Assembly (NCBI GenBank): GCA_024636975.1
Contig: JAGXGA010000053.1
Span: forward strand, 124,001-188,000
Direction of reading: 5' to 3'
DNA length: 64,000 nt
Origin: Mariniphaga sp.
Lineage (GTDB): Bacteria; Bacteroidota; Bacteroidia; Bacteroidales; Prolixibacteraceae
Both the position numbers and the translations under genes were made by a program. The notes under the pieces were generated by a model that saw nothing but the letters and a program-made list of their open reading frames with translations, was not told the DNA's origin and searched no databases. How positions within the stretch are numbered: position 1 is the stretch's first letter; each line of letters begins with the position of its first letter. Below are positions 19,366 through 27,363 of this stretch, piece by piece.

Positions 19366-20283
19366 ATGCCAGTAAATGTTCCAGATAAGTTGCCCGCTAT
19401 AAAGATTCTCGAAGAAGAGAACATCTTTGTAATGGATGAATCACGTGCTGCACACCAGGACATCAGGCCGCTGAAGATAATTATCCTGAACCTGATGCCA
19501 CTTAAAATTACTACTGAAACCGATCTGCTGCGCCTGTTATCCAATTCGCCGCTGCAAATTGAAATTGATTTTATGAAGATGAAGGGGCATATCCCTAAGA
19601 ATACCTCCTCGGAACATATGAAATTATTTTACCGGAATTTCGATGAATTGAAGGATAAAAAATACGACGGGCTCATTATCACAGGTGCGCCTGTTGAAAT
19701 GCTTCCCTTTGAATCGGTTACATATTGGGAAGAAATGAAGGAAATACTCGATTGGGCGGAGCATAATGTCTATTCTTCACTATTTATTTGCTGGGCTGCC
19801 CAGGCAGGATTGTATCACTATTACAACATTCCGAAATATCCCCTTCCGGAAAAGATGTTTGGGGTGTTTGAACATACTCATCTCAATTCGCCTCTGCCAA
19901 TTCTGAGAGGTTTCGATGATGTATTTTATATTCCGCATTCCCGTCATACAGAAATACGGGAAGAAGACATCCGGAAAGTGGAAGGATTAGAAGTTGTTTG
20001 CAGTTCAGAGATTGCCGGGGTAGCTATAGTAAAGGCTAAAAACGGAAGGCAGCTATTTATTACCGGGCATTCGGAATATTCACGTTTTACACTTGATAAA
20101 GAGTTTAAAAGAGATAAGGCTAAAAATTTGCCCATCACTATTCCTTACAATTATTATCCGGATAATAACCCTTCAAATGTTCCCTGCATGCGGTGGGGAT
20201 CAACTGCTAACCTTTTGTTTTCTAATTGGCTGAATTATTATGTGTATCAGGAAACTCCATTTAATCTGGAAGATATAAGTTAA
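19366..20283 (+). CDS. metA: Homoserine O-acetyltransferase, MetA type
   Basis: 305 residues of the MetA (HTS-like) family, which adds an acyl group to the homoserine hydroxyl. Catalytic residues are at the classic positions: Cys142 (FICWAAQAG), His235 and Glu237 (TGHSEYSR). Residue 111, which decides the donor in this family (Glu for acetyl-CoA, Gly for succinyl-CoA), is Glu in GAPVEMLPF. The product is therefore probably O-acetylhomoserine, although databases often label such proteins as succinyltransferases. This matches the MetY upstream. Full length, and third large gene of the methionine operon. Confidence 0.93.
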   Translation: MPVNVPDKLPAIKILEEENIFVMDESRAAHQDIRPLKIIILNLMPLKITTETDLLRLLSNSPLQIEIDFMKMKGHIPKNTSSEHMKLFYRNFDELKDKKYDGLIITGAPVEMLPFESVTYWEEMKEILDWAEHNVYSSLFICWAAQAGLYHYYNIPKYPLPEKMFGVFEHTHLNSPLPILRGFDDVFYIPHSRHTEIREEDIRKVEGLEVVCSSEIAGVAIVKAKNGRQLFITGHSEYSRFTLDKEFKRDKAKNLPITIPYNYYPDNNPSNVPCMRWGSTANLLFSNWLNYYVYQETPFNLEDIS

Positions 20284-20338
20284 AGTTATTTTAAAAATTC
20301 CATGTAAAACTGTAATTTTGAAATAAATTGAAAACCAG

Positions 20339-20992
20339 ATGGAAATGAAAAAAATTGCAGTTGTTTTATCGGGAAGCGGTGTATTTGATGGGTCGGAAAT
20401 TCATGAAGCTACTCTTACATTATTGGCGATAGCACGAAATAAAGCCGAATATCAGTGTTTTGCGCCTGATGTTGACCAGGCCCATGTTATCAATCATTTA
20501 ACCGGGGAGGAAATGACGGAGAAAAGAAACGTGCTCATTGAATCTGCCCGGATAGCCAGGGGGAATATTAAGCCTTTGTCGGAGTACAATGTAGCAGATT
20601 TCGATGCCATTGTTTTCCCAGGTGGTTTTGGTGCGGCAAAAAACCTGTGTACGTTTGCTTTTGATGGTGTTGATTGTAAGATCCATCCCGATGTAGAATT
20701 TGCTGTCAGGAATACAGTTGAAGCAGGCAAGCCTGTGGGCGCACTATGTATAGCGCCAGTAATTATTGCAAAGATTTTTGGCGAGGTAAAATTAACCATC
20801 GGACATGATGAGGGAACAATTACAGCCATTGAACAGATGGGCAGCACTCATGAAAAAACTACTCATGGCCAGGTGGTAGTGGATGAAAAGTATAAAGTGG
20901 TCACTACTCCCTGTTATATGCTCGATGCCACTATTGACCAGATTGCCGACGGGGCAGAAAATATTGTGAAAAAAATTCTTGAAATTGCGTAA
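20339..20992 (+). CDS. elbB: ElbB-like DJ-1/PfpI-superfamily protein
   Basis: 217 residues of the class-I-glutamine-amidotransferase-like fold. Features match ElbB (isoprenoid biosynthesis protein with amidotransferase-like domain; E. coli ElbB has weak glyoxalase activity): VVLSGSGVFDGSEIHEA at the start, IVFPGGFGAAKNL, and the nucleophile elbow GALCIAPV with its Cys. ATG 20339 or ATG 20345 could be the start (MEMKKIAVVL). It lies 55 bp after metA and 9 bp before tatD. It may be read through from the methionine operon, although its role there is unclear. Confidence 0.88.
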   Translation: MEMKKIAVVLSGSGVFDGSEIHEATLTLLAIARNKAEYQCFAPDVDQAHVINHLTGEEMTEKRNVLIESARIARGNIKPLSEYNVADFDAIVFPGGFGAAKNLCTFAFDGVDCKIHPDVEFAVRNTVEAGKPVGALCIAPVIIAKIFGEVKLTIGHDEGTITAIEQMGSTHEKTTHGQVVVDEKYKVVTTPCYMLDATIDQIADGAENIVKKILEIA

Positions 20993-21001
20993 TAACTTTT
21001 C

Positions 21002-21703
21002 GTGAAAACTTTTCCTTATATCGATATTCACACACACCATGCACATGCGGGCAGTGCAACAGTGAAGGTGGTGAACCTTTTCCCCGGTGATGATATACCT
21101 GCCTTTAGCGGGAAGAATTTTTATTCAGTTGGACTACATCCCTGGAGTTTAAAAACAAAGGAAGAAAACAGCAATTCTCTGCTGATTATGGAAGATGTCC
21201 TTGAATTCGACCATGTGTTGTTTGCTGGTGAATGCGGCCTCGATAAAATTTCGGGCGCTGACTTTCAAGAGCAGAAACGTGTTTTTATGGCACAGGCGAT
21301 AATGGCTGAAGAATACCAAAAACCCTTGATAATTCATTGTGTGAGGGCTTACAATGAAATCATTGAGATGTATAACAGCTATCATCCATCAGTACCCTGG
21401 ATATTTCATAATTATACAGGAAACAGGGAAATAACGGAACAGCTTTTGAAAAAACAGTTTCTTTTTTCTTTCGGAAAAATTCTTTTCAATGAAAAAACAA
21501 AGGCAGTCGATTCATTCAGGATGCTTCCTCTGGAAAAGGTATTTCTTGAAACTGATGATTCAGACCACTCAATTAGTGATATTTATGCAAAAGCTGCAGA
21601 AGTAAAAAATCTTCCAATTGATGAATTAAAGGAAGCTGTTTGGGGAAATTTCAACCGTTTGGAAAATGTGAGCTTTGATTTTCAGCAGCAGGGCTCTAAA
21701 TGA
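21002..21703 (+). CDS. TatD-family metal-dependent hydrolase
   Basis: 233 residues starting at GTG, 9 bp after elbB. The N-terminal metal motif DIHTHH, an internal AGECGLDK and LIIHCVRAY (the metal-binding Glu and His regions) and LETDD near the C terminus mark a TatD-type TIM-barrel nuclease/hydrolase. It is somewhat shorter than E. coli TatD (about 260) and carries IFHNYTGN where many family members have the HCF motif. It is probably a cytoplasmic deoxyribonuclease-like or general phosphoesterase, and the true substrate is not known. It is followed 25 bp later by tcdA. Confidence 0.85.
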   Translation: MKTFPYIDIHTHHAHAGSATVKVVNLFPGDDIPAFSGKNFYSVGLHPWSLKTKEENSNSLLIMEDVLEFDHVLFAGECGLDKISGADFQEQKRVFMAQAIMAEEYQKPLIIHCVRAYNEIIEMYNSYHPSVPWIFHNYTGNREITEQLLKKQFLFSFGKILFNEKTKAVDSFRMLPLEKVFLETDDSDHSISDIYAKAAEVKNLPIDELKEAVWGNFNRLENVSFDFQQQGSK

Positions 21704-21728
21704 AAAATAAAATAATCAAAAGAAATAT

Positions 21729-22454
21729 ATGCATTGGCTTGAACGGACTGAGCTGTTGCTTGGTCCTGAAAAACTTGAACGGCTTAAAAATTCCAGTGTA
21801 CTTGTAGTAGGGCTTGGAGGAGTGGGAGCAGTAGCAGCCGAAATGATCTGTCGCACTGGCGTGGGTAAACTCACCATTGTTGATGGCGATACGGTGGAAG
21901 TCTCCAATCGTAACCGGCAGTTGCCGGCTCTTATAAGTACAACCGGCATCGCCAAGGCAAAGGTGCTTGAACAGCGGTTCCGTGATATTAATCCAGATAT
22001 TGATCTGACTGTTATAAATGAATTTATCAGCGATGAACGTATTGAACAACTTCTCGACAGCCATCCATTCGATTACGTAGTGGATGCTATCGATACCCTT
22101 TCACCCAAAGTCCTCCTGGTTTACCACAGTATGCAGCGTGGACTAAAAATCGTAAGTTCCATGGGTGCAGGTGGAAAAATGGATCCTTCACTGGTTCAGG
22201 CAGCCGATATTTCCGGTACATACAACTGCAAACTTGCCCGGATGATGCGCAAGCGACTTTCACGACTTGGCATCAGGGAAGGCGTAAAAGTGGTGTTTTC
22301 TTCTGAAGCAATTGATGAAAAAGCTGTACGCAGGGAAGAAGCAAAGCATAAGAAATCGACTGTGGGAACTATTTCTTATATGCCTGCTGTGTTTGGTTGT
22401 TTTATTGCAAGTATTGCTATTAAAGATATACTGGCCTCACATGCAGACTCCTGA
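21729..22454 (+). CDS. tcdA: tRNA threonylcarbamoyladenosine dehydratase TcdA
   Basis: 241 residues of the ThiF/E1-like family. It has the ATP-binding GLGGVG at residues 28-33, VDGDTVEVSNRNRQ (about 51-64), and YVVDAIDTLSPK with SSMGAGGKMDP typical of TcdA/CsdL. The enzyme cyclises t6A37 in ANN-decoding tRNAs to ct6A using ATP, normally with sulfur-carrier partners. Length fits the family (about 240-270). The CxxC zinc site of UBA-type E1 enzymes is absent, as in E. coli TcdA. Last gene before a strong promoter for the RRM gene. Confidence 0.9.
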   Translation: MHWLERTELLLGPEKLERLKNSSVLVVGLGGVGAVAAEMICRTGVGKLTIVDGDTVEVSNRNRQLPALISTTGIAKAKVLEQRFRDINPDIDLTVINEFISDERIEQLLDSHPFDYVVDAIDTLSPKVLLVYHSMQRGLKIVSSMGAGGKMDPSLVQAADISGTYNCKLARMMRKRLSRLGIREGVKVVFSSEAIDEKAVRREEAKHKKSTVGTISYMPAVFGCFIASIAIKDILASHADS

Positions 22455-22488
22455 TCTTTAGAGAAATTAAAATATAATTGTTTAAAAG

Positions 22489-22518
22489 TTTGTAGATTAC
22501 AATTTTAGTTTAACTTTG
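22489..22518 (+). promoter_or_regulatory. Promoter of RNA-binding/cold-shock operon
   Basis: TTTG (22489-22492), an 18-bp spacer, then TAACTTTG (22511-22518): an almost ideal Bacteroidota promoter. It would start RNA near 22525, leaving a 5' leader of about 240 nt before the RRM gene. Confidence 0.8.
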
Positions 22519-22765
22519 CAACGTGAATTAATAGATGATTTTGAACTTTTTATAATTTCGATTGTCTGGTAATAAACAATTTGGTCTTTTTTTGTTGATA
22601 TTATTTAAGGTATTTTGCAGCCGGGCACGATTCTCCTTCCTGTTTTTCTTCACGATTATTTTGTCTTCTTTTAGTTTTCAATTTAAATTCGGAATAAAAC
22701 AAAGTTTGGTTTTTTTTCGTTTCCCCAAGCAGTACCTGTTTGTTTAATTTAATTTTTAGTTACAG
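22519..22765 (+). promoter_or_regulatory. Long U-rich 5' leader of RRM/CSP operon
   Basis: About 240 nt with no credible ORF, very rich in T (several runs of 4-8 T) and containing CTTTTTTTG-like tracts. Long structured leaders are usual for cold-shock mRNAs, and this one precedes an RRM gene and a cold-shock gene. Temperature or autogenous control is inferred. Confidence 0.5.
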
Positions 22766-23101
22766 ATGAACATTTATGTTGGAAATCTTCCGTACAATGT
22801 AGTTGAGGAAGATTTAAGAGAAATTTTCGAAGAGTATGGCGAAGTTGCTTCAGTTAAAATCATTTCTGATAAGTTAACTGGACGCAGTAAAGGTTTTGGT
22901 TTCGTTGAAATGGACGAAGACCAGGAAGCTAAAAAAGCCATTGAAGAACTTAACAATGCTGAACTTAGCGGGCGTAACATTAAAGTTAATGAGTCACGTC
23001 CAAGATCAAACGACACCCGTGGCGGTGGCGGTGGCGGTGGTAATCGCAGAAGCGGCGGCGGTGGCGGCGGCTATAACAGAGGCGGCGGCGGTCGTTACTA
23101 A
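22766..23101 (+). CDS. Glycine-rich RRM RNA-binding protein
   Basis: 111 residues. One RRM domain fills residues 1-80 with RNP2 (IYVGNL) and RNP1 (KGFGFVEM). The tail, about 86-111, is a low-complexity Gly/Arg stretch (poly-Gly runs broken by RR, YNR and RY), like eukaryotic glycine-rich RNA-binding proteins and Bacteroidota Rbp proteins. It probably binds single-stranded RNA as a chaperone or post-transcriptional regulator. A cold-shock gene starts 10 bp after its stop and likely shares its mRNA. The poly-Gly codons (GGC/GGT repeats) are locally G+C-rich but belong to the reading frame. Confidence 0.93.
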   Translation: MNIYVGNLPYNVVEEDLREIFEEYGEVASVKIISDKLTGRSKGFGFVEMDEDQEAKKAIEELNNAELSGRNIKVNESRPRSNDTRGGGGGGGNRRSGGGGGGYNRGGGGRY

Positions 23102-23111
23102 AAATTTTCTT

Positions 23112-23306
23112 ATGGAAGGAAAAGTAAAATGGTACGATGCCGTAAAAGGCTTCGGATTTATCCATACTCAGGATGGTAAGGATGTGTTCGTACACCGTAC
23201 CGGAATTAAAGATGCTCAGTTTGGTCTTGAAAACGACCAGGCAGTGCAGTTCGAAATTAAAGAAAGCGACCGGGGACCGGTAGCTTTTAATGTGGAAGTT
23301 ATCTAA
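23112..23306 (+). CDS. CspA-family cold-shock protein
   Basis: 64 residues starting at ATG 23112. It is the complete cold-shock domain: MEGKVKWYDAVKGFGFI carries RNP1, and DVFVHRTGI carries RNP2. The domain binds single-stranded nucleic acid and melts RNA structure. It lies 10 bp behind the RRM gene and ends at an intrinsic terminator, so the two form a two-gene RNA-chaperone operon. Confidence 0.95.
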   Translation: MEGKVKWYDAVKGFGFIHTQDGKDVFVHRTGIKDAQFGLENDQAVQFEIKESDRGPVAFNVEVI

Positions 23307-23328
23307 CGATTATAGCGTATACTGAAAG

Positions 23329-23356
23329 GGGCTTTGTGTAAACAAAGCCCTTTTTT
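23329..23356 (+). terminator. Terminator of RRM/CSP operon
   Basis: GGGCTTTGT (23329-23337) pairs with ACAAAGCCC (23342-23350) around a GTAA loop, followed by six T. Confidence 0.92.
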
Positions 23357-23482
23357 GTTGGTGTATCGTGCATGGGCATGGTAAAAGCTTTCGGGTATCA
23401 AATCAATTATGGAATTATTAAACTGGGGAATTTCTCCATTTGTTTTTGATGACAGTTGTCGATAGGCTATGAGGGGGGTAGG

Positions 23483-26400
23483 TTATAGGACATCGAATTT
23501 GAAAATGACATCAAACCCGCTGTCGATCGTTGAATTGTTGAGCTCGAAGAAAAGAAAGCGGAAAAGCTCATACTCAAGTTTTACTTCATATTTTTTCGGG
23601 TTTTGATCGTCATTTTGCCCAAAGCGTTGTTCGTAGCTCACAAACAAATTGTTGGTGATGTATTTTCCTACCACAACTGAAGCTTCATCGAAACCGCCTC
23701 CACTTTTTACTTCTATATAATCCACATTCAACTTACTTTGTAAAAAGTTGGTAAGCTGAGCCGAAACAAGTGAAGCTGCTGCCTGTTCGGCCATGCTTCC
23801 TACGCCGGCGCTTTCCATATTGCCTTGTTCGTTAACAGTAAGTTCGTCTAAACTTTTTCCAAAGAGGATATATGATAAAGCATCGCCTTCCTCAATGGCA
23901 CTTCCATCGAGTTCAAATTCTACTTCAGGCTCTTCAGGCGTGCCTGAAACATTTACGGTAAGCTCTTGCTGCACCTGCTGGTTGTTTCTGAAATTATATG
24001 CCGCTTCAATATCCATCCGCAGGTTCATTTCTTCACCTCCCTCAAAATTAATGGTGCCTTCGTTAATTACAAAGACTCTTCCTAGCATTTCATATTGCCC
24101 GCGCACCACATCAACCTGGCCGAATAATTCAAAGAAGTCACTGTTTTTTATCACTTCCAGTTCCCCGGAAATTTCTATACGCATATCATCATTTTTGATC
24201 CAGGTATTTCGTGGAATCCGAACCCTTAATTGTCCTTTCAGCTGATCGAAATAGTCGAAGCTTACACTATCGGGTTGCTCCTTTTCAAACTCCATCATAT
24301 CAAGTGTATCAATTGAAACGGACATGTCTTCAAGCTCCTGTACGAGAATTGGCTTAGGCATTTCCTTTGTACCCATTCGTCCCATCAGGCTTAGTATGGC
24401 AGGCAGGTAAAATTCTGACTGGGGAATACTCAGGTCGCCACCAAATACAACACTGTCTGCTACACCTGTAAGGTGAGCATTCCCGTCAACCTGCATATTA
24501 AACTGTGGGTGGTTAACCGGATTAAAATCGTTAAAATCAAGCGATATTTTAGAATCACTTATATCACCTTTATAAAAATCGGAACCAAAATTAACACGAC
24601 CGGTTCCTGTTAAATTTCCGTCACTTGTTTGAATCCGGAAAGTATCCAGTTCAATAAAATCGCGCATAAAATTGAGGTTCAATTTTACATCGCGGTAGTC
24701 AATCCCGTATTCCCTCATAGCAAATGACGCATTTACCAGTCTTACAGTTCCTTCAGGATTTGGAGAATTAGCCGTTCCGTTCACATCTACTTTCCCTTCA
24801 AGGAATCCGGTTGTTTGCACCGGTATGTCAAAGCTGTTGAGTATGTCAAGTGAAAATTTTTCGATTAGTATCTTTGCAGTGAGGGAATCATCGGGAGAAA
24901 AATGAAATCCCATTGTGTCGAGGTTGAGTTGAAGAGGCAGGCTTGCAGTGATTTCAAATCTTCCACTATCTTGTGGCACTACAAGCGATTCGAAATCTAA
25001 CAGATTGTTGCTGTAGTTAATGCTCCCCTCCAGTGTTGAAAGAGTGTAATTATTTAATTCCGTATTCTGCACATTGAAGCTGCCATCAAGAATTGGTGAT
25101 TTTGATGTGCCATTTAAATTGAGGTTTAAATTTATTAACCCGGAACCTTCAAAATCCATATCTATTGTTTGCGCCAGCTGGCCAATGCTTATATTCCCTG
25201 CTTCAAACTTAAAATCTTCCTTGCCCTCCAAGCTTACCAACCCCTGCAAAGTTATAAACTGGGCACTGTCGGTATTGTCTGACACAAGCCTGAAATTATC
25301 GATGAAGTAGTTTACCGAGTCCAGTTCAATATATGCAGGGGAATTTTGCAGAAACCACTCCTGGTTTTTATAATTTATGAACCATTCAGGAATCGTAATT
25401 GCTAATTTATCGCCCGGCACAATTCCTGCCTGAAGCCGCGTGTTTATATCCTGGTTCACGAGTTTTGTCTGCAGGAAAACCGAATCCAGAGAACCTTCAA
25501 CACTTGCCGTTATTGAATCCAGGAGAAATTCGCCAAAATCAAGATTGTTTACCTGAAGTGTTGCATCAAAGAGTGTATCGTTGCCAACTATATGCCCATT
25601 TGCAAGTAACCGGAGGCTTTCAATTGTAATGGTATCGTAACGGGTTGTATCAAGGCTGAGTATTGCATTCAGCTCCAGCGAATCAGTCCTGCCTGAAAGA
25701 TGTGCTTCCAGGATTCCGCTGGTACTTAAGTCAGACACCGGGACAAAACTTTCAAATTCCTCAAGCCCGTCAAAATTAACTGTAAGTAGTAAATCGGAAT
25801 TTGAATTCATGCTGTAGTTACCTTTTGCCTCTGCAGTTAATGTTTGTGTCTGAAGCCAAAGAGAATCGATCTGCACGTTTTCATTTGCATACTGAACTCT
25901 TGCTAAAAGTGTATCCATTGTTATTTGCTGGAAACGGGAATCATAAACAAGAAGATCAGCATCAGCTGTAATTTTCTCCGGATCAAACGATTGTCCGTTT
26001 ATGCGGGCCTGGAGGTTTATGTTCGATTCTAGTGAATCGGTTCCGGTAATAACAGCCAGGTTCAGGTTATTTGTGTTCAGAACAATATTGTAGGAAGGGT
26101 TTCCCATCAGGTCCCTGATTACAGGAGCCAGGTAGAATTCACCAAATCCGCCATCCCCTTTAACTACGCCTTCAAGGTTTCCGCTTCTAAGTTCCAGGTC
26201 TGCCGTAACATTGTTAAGTCGCTGGTCTTCTATTGTACTTTCATTTAGAGCTGCCTGGAGGCTAATGTCTGCAGTTTCCGGCTCTATGCCGCGGCCTCTT
26301 ATTTTCAGGTTGCCGTTTAGCAAATAGTCAAGGTCAGGATTGCCTGCCCAGTATCCGGGATCAATATTGCTGAAACGTGTATCGAGTTTGTAGCTTAGAA

Positions 26401-27361
26401 TTGTAGTTGTATCAATGAACAGATATTCAATAAGGTTACCTGAGGAGATATCGGCTGCTATTGTCTGGTTTCTGTCTTCGAGGTTCAAAGTTATGAAAAC
26501 AGAGTCCTGTATCATTTCAACATGAATTGAAATTACAGGCTTTGCCGGTATGGTTATTCCCGGTAAAAAATAAGAGAATTCTTCCAGGCGAAGTTCGTCG
26601 GTTTCAAAACTGGCGCTGCCCATCTGATCTGGTTTTGCCTGGTATTGTGCTTGCCCTGTGATCATGTTTTGGGCCGTTCTCAGTATAAAATCCGAAAGCT
26701 CTGCCTGTTCTTCACTCATAGTAAAATTAAGGGCAAGCCTGTTCAACTGGAAATCCGGGTTTTCGGTTTCCAGCGAAAAATTTTCTATTTCGGCCAATTG
26801 CCTTTCTTCCGAATAGTACAGGGAAAGTTTTGTGTTCAGGTTTTTAATTTGTTCAGGAATTACTGTGTCAGGGGAATTAATACGTATATGCCCTTCATTG
26901 ATGGTGAATTCGGACAGGTTAATTTTAATGCTCCCTGATGCGGTTGTATCTGCTTCTTCTTCTCCCGGTTCCACTAAATTTTGAAAATTCCATGTAGAAT
27001 CGTTTAATTGTTCCAGATAGAAATACGGTTGGTCGATGGTTGCTGAATGAAAATCGATAGTACCATTAAAAAGCGACAGCAGGTTGTAGTGCAGGTCCAG
27101 TTCTGAAATAAATGCCACAGTGTCATTGTCAAGCGTAAGCAATACATTTTCAAGAGAAAGATCGGTAAAGAAGGTGCCGTCTAGCTTACCGATTGAAAGT
27201 TCTCCATTCAGGATTTCTGAAGCCTGGTTTTCAGCAATATTGGCAATTTTATCTTTAACAGGTTGCAATTGTATGAGCAGGGATATTAGCAATACAATAA
27301 GAAGAACCACCAGGATAAAACCTCCCAGGATCCGCAAACTGTATTTTATTACTTTTTTCAT
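23483..27361 (-). CDS. tamB: TamB-like translocation/assembly module protein (DUF490)
   Basis: 1292 residues. A single N-terminal membrane anchor (about 9-35) is followed by an AsmA-like region and a very long, repetitive beta-rich stretch (many 'VxGxxNSPxxxGxxxLxN' units, for example GTANSPNPEGTVRLVNA). The C-terminal DUF490 domain starts at about 950. TamB spans the periplasm as a lipid-conducting taco-shaped bridge and works with TamA at the outer membrane for outer-membrane protein insertion or phospholipid transport. tamA ends 2 bp before its start, so the pair is co-translated or nearly so. Bacteroidota versions are usually this long. Confidence 0.9.
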   Translation of the reverse strand: MKKVIKYSLRILGGFILVVLLIVLLISLLIQLQPVKDKIANIAENQASEILNGELSIGKLDGTFFTDLSLENVLLTLDNDTVAFISELDLHYNLLSLFNGTIDFHSATIDQPYFYLEQLNDSTWNFQNLVEPGEEEADTTASGSIKINLSEFTINEGHIRINSPDTVIPEQIKNLNTKLSLYYSEERQLAEIENFSLETENPDFQLNRLALNFTMSEEQAELSDFILRTAQNMITGQAQYQAKPDQMGSASFETDELRLEEFSYFLPGITIPAKPVISIHVEMIQDSVFITLNLEDRNQTIAADISSGNLIEYLFIDTTTILSYKLDTRFSNIDPGYWAGNPDLDYLLNGNLKIRGRGIEPETADISLQAALNESTIEDQRLNNVTADLELRSGNLEGVVKGDGGFGEFYLAPVIRDLMGNPSYNIVLNTNNLNLAVITGTDSLESNINLQARINGQSFDPEKITADADLLVYDSRFQQITMDTLLARVQYANENVQIDSLWLQTQTLTAEAKGNYSMNSNSDLLLTVNFDGLEEFESFVPVSDLSTSGILEAHLSGRTDSLELNAILSLDTTRYDTITIESLRLLANGHIVGNDTLFDATLQVNNLDFGEFLLDSITASVEGSLDSVFLQTKLVNQDINTRLQAGIVPGDKLAITIPEWFINYKNQEWFLQNSPAYIELDSVNYFIDNFRLVSDNTDSAQFITLQGLVSLEGKEDFKFEAGNISIGQLAQTIDMDFEGSGLINLNLNLNGTSKSPILDGSFNVQNTELNNYTLSTLEGSINYSNNLLDFESLVVPQDSGRFEITASLPLQLNLDTMGFHFSPDDSLTAKILIEKFSLDILNSFDIPVQTTGFLEGKVDVNGTANSPNPEGTVRLVNASFAMREYGIDYRDVKLNLNFMRDFIELDTFRIQTSDGNLTGTGRVNFGSDFYKGDISDSKISLDFNDFNPVNHPQFNMQVDGNAHLTGVADSVVFGGDLSIPQSEFYLPAILSLMGRMGTKEMPKPILVQELEDMSVSIDTLDMMEFEKEQPDSVSFDYFDQLKGQLRVRIPRNTWIKNDDMRIEISGELEVIKNSDFFELFGQVDVVRGQYEMLGRVFVINEGTINFEGGEEMNLRMDIEAAYNFRNNQQVQQELTVNVSGTPEEPEVEFELDGSAIEEGDALSYILFGKSLDELTVNEQGNMESAGVGSMAEQAAASLVSAQLTNFLQSKLNVDYIEVKSGGGFDEASVVVGKYITNNLFVSYEQRFGQNDDQNPKKYEVKLEYELFRFLFFELNNSTIDSGFDVIFKFDVL

Positions 27362-27363
27362 AT

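Noticed and set aside
22562-22747. 61-codon hydrophobic frame upstream of the RRM gene
   Set aside because: Phe-rich because the leader is T-rich; no family match and it lies inside a predicted 5' leader.
22986-23101. G+C-rich tandem repeat (GGCGGTGGCGGT...) taken as a microsatellite
   Set aside because: It encodes the Gly-rich tail of the RRM protein in frame.
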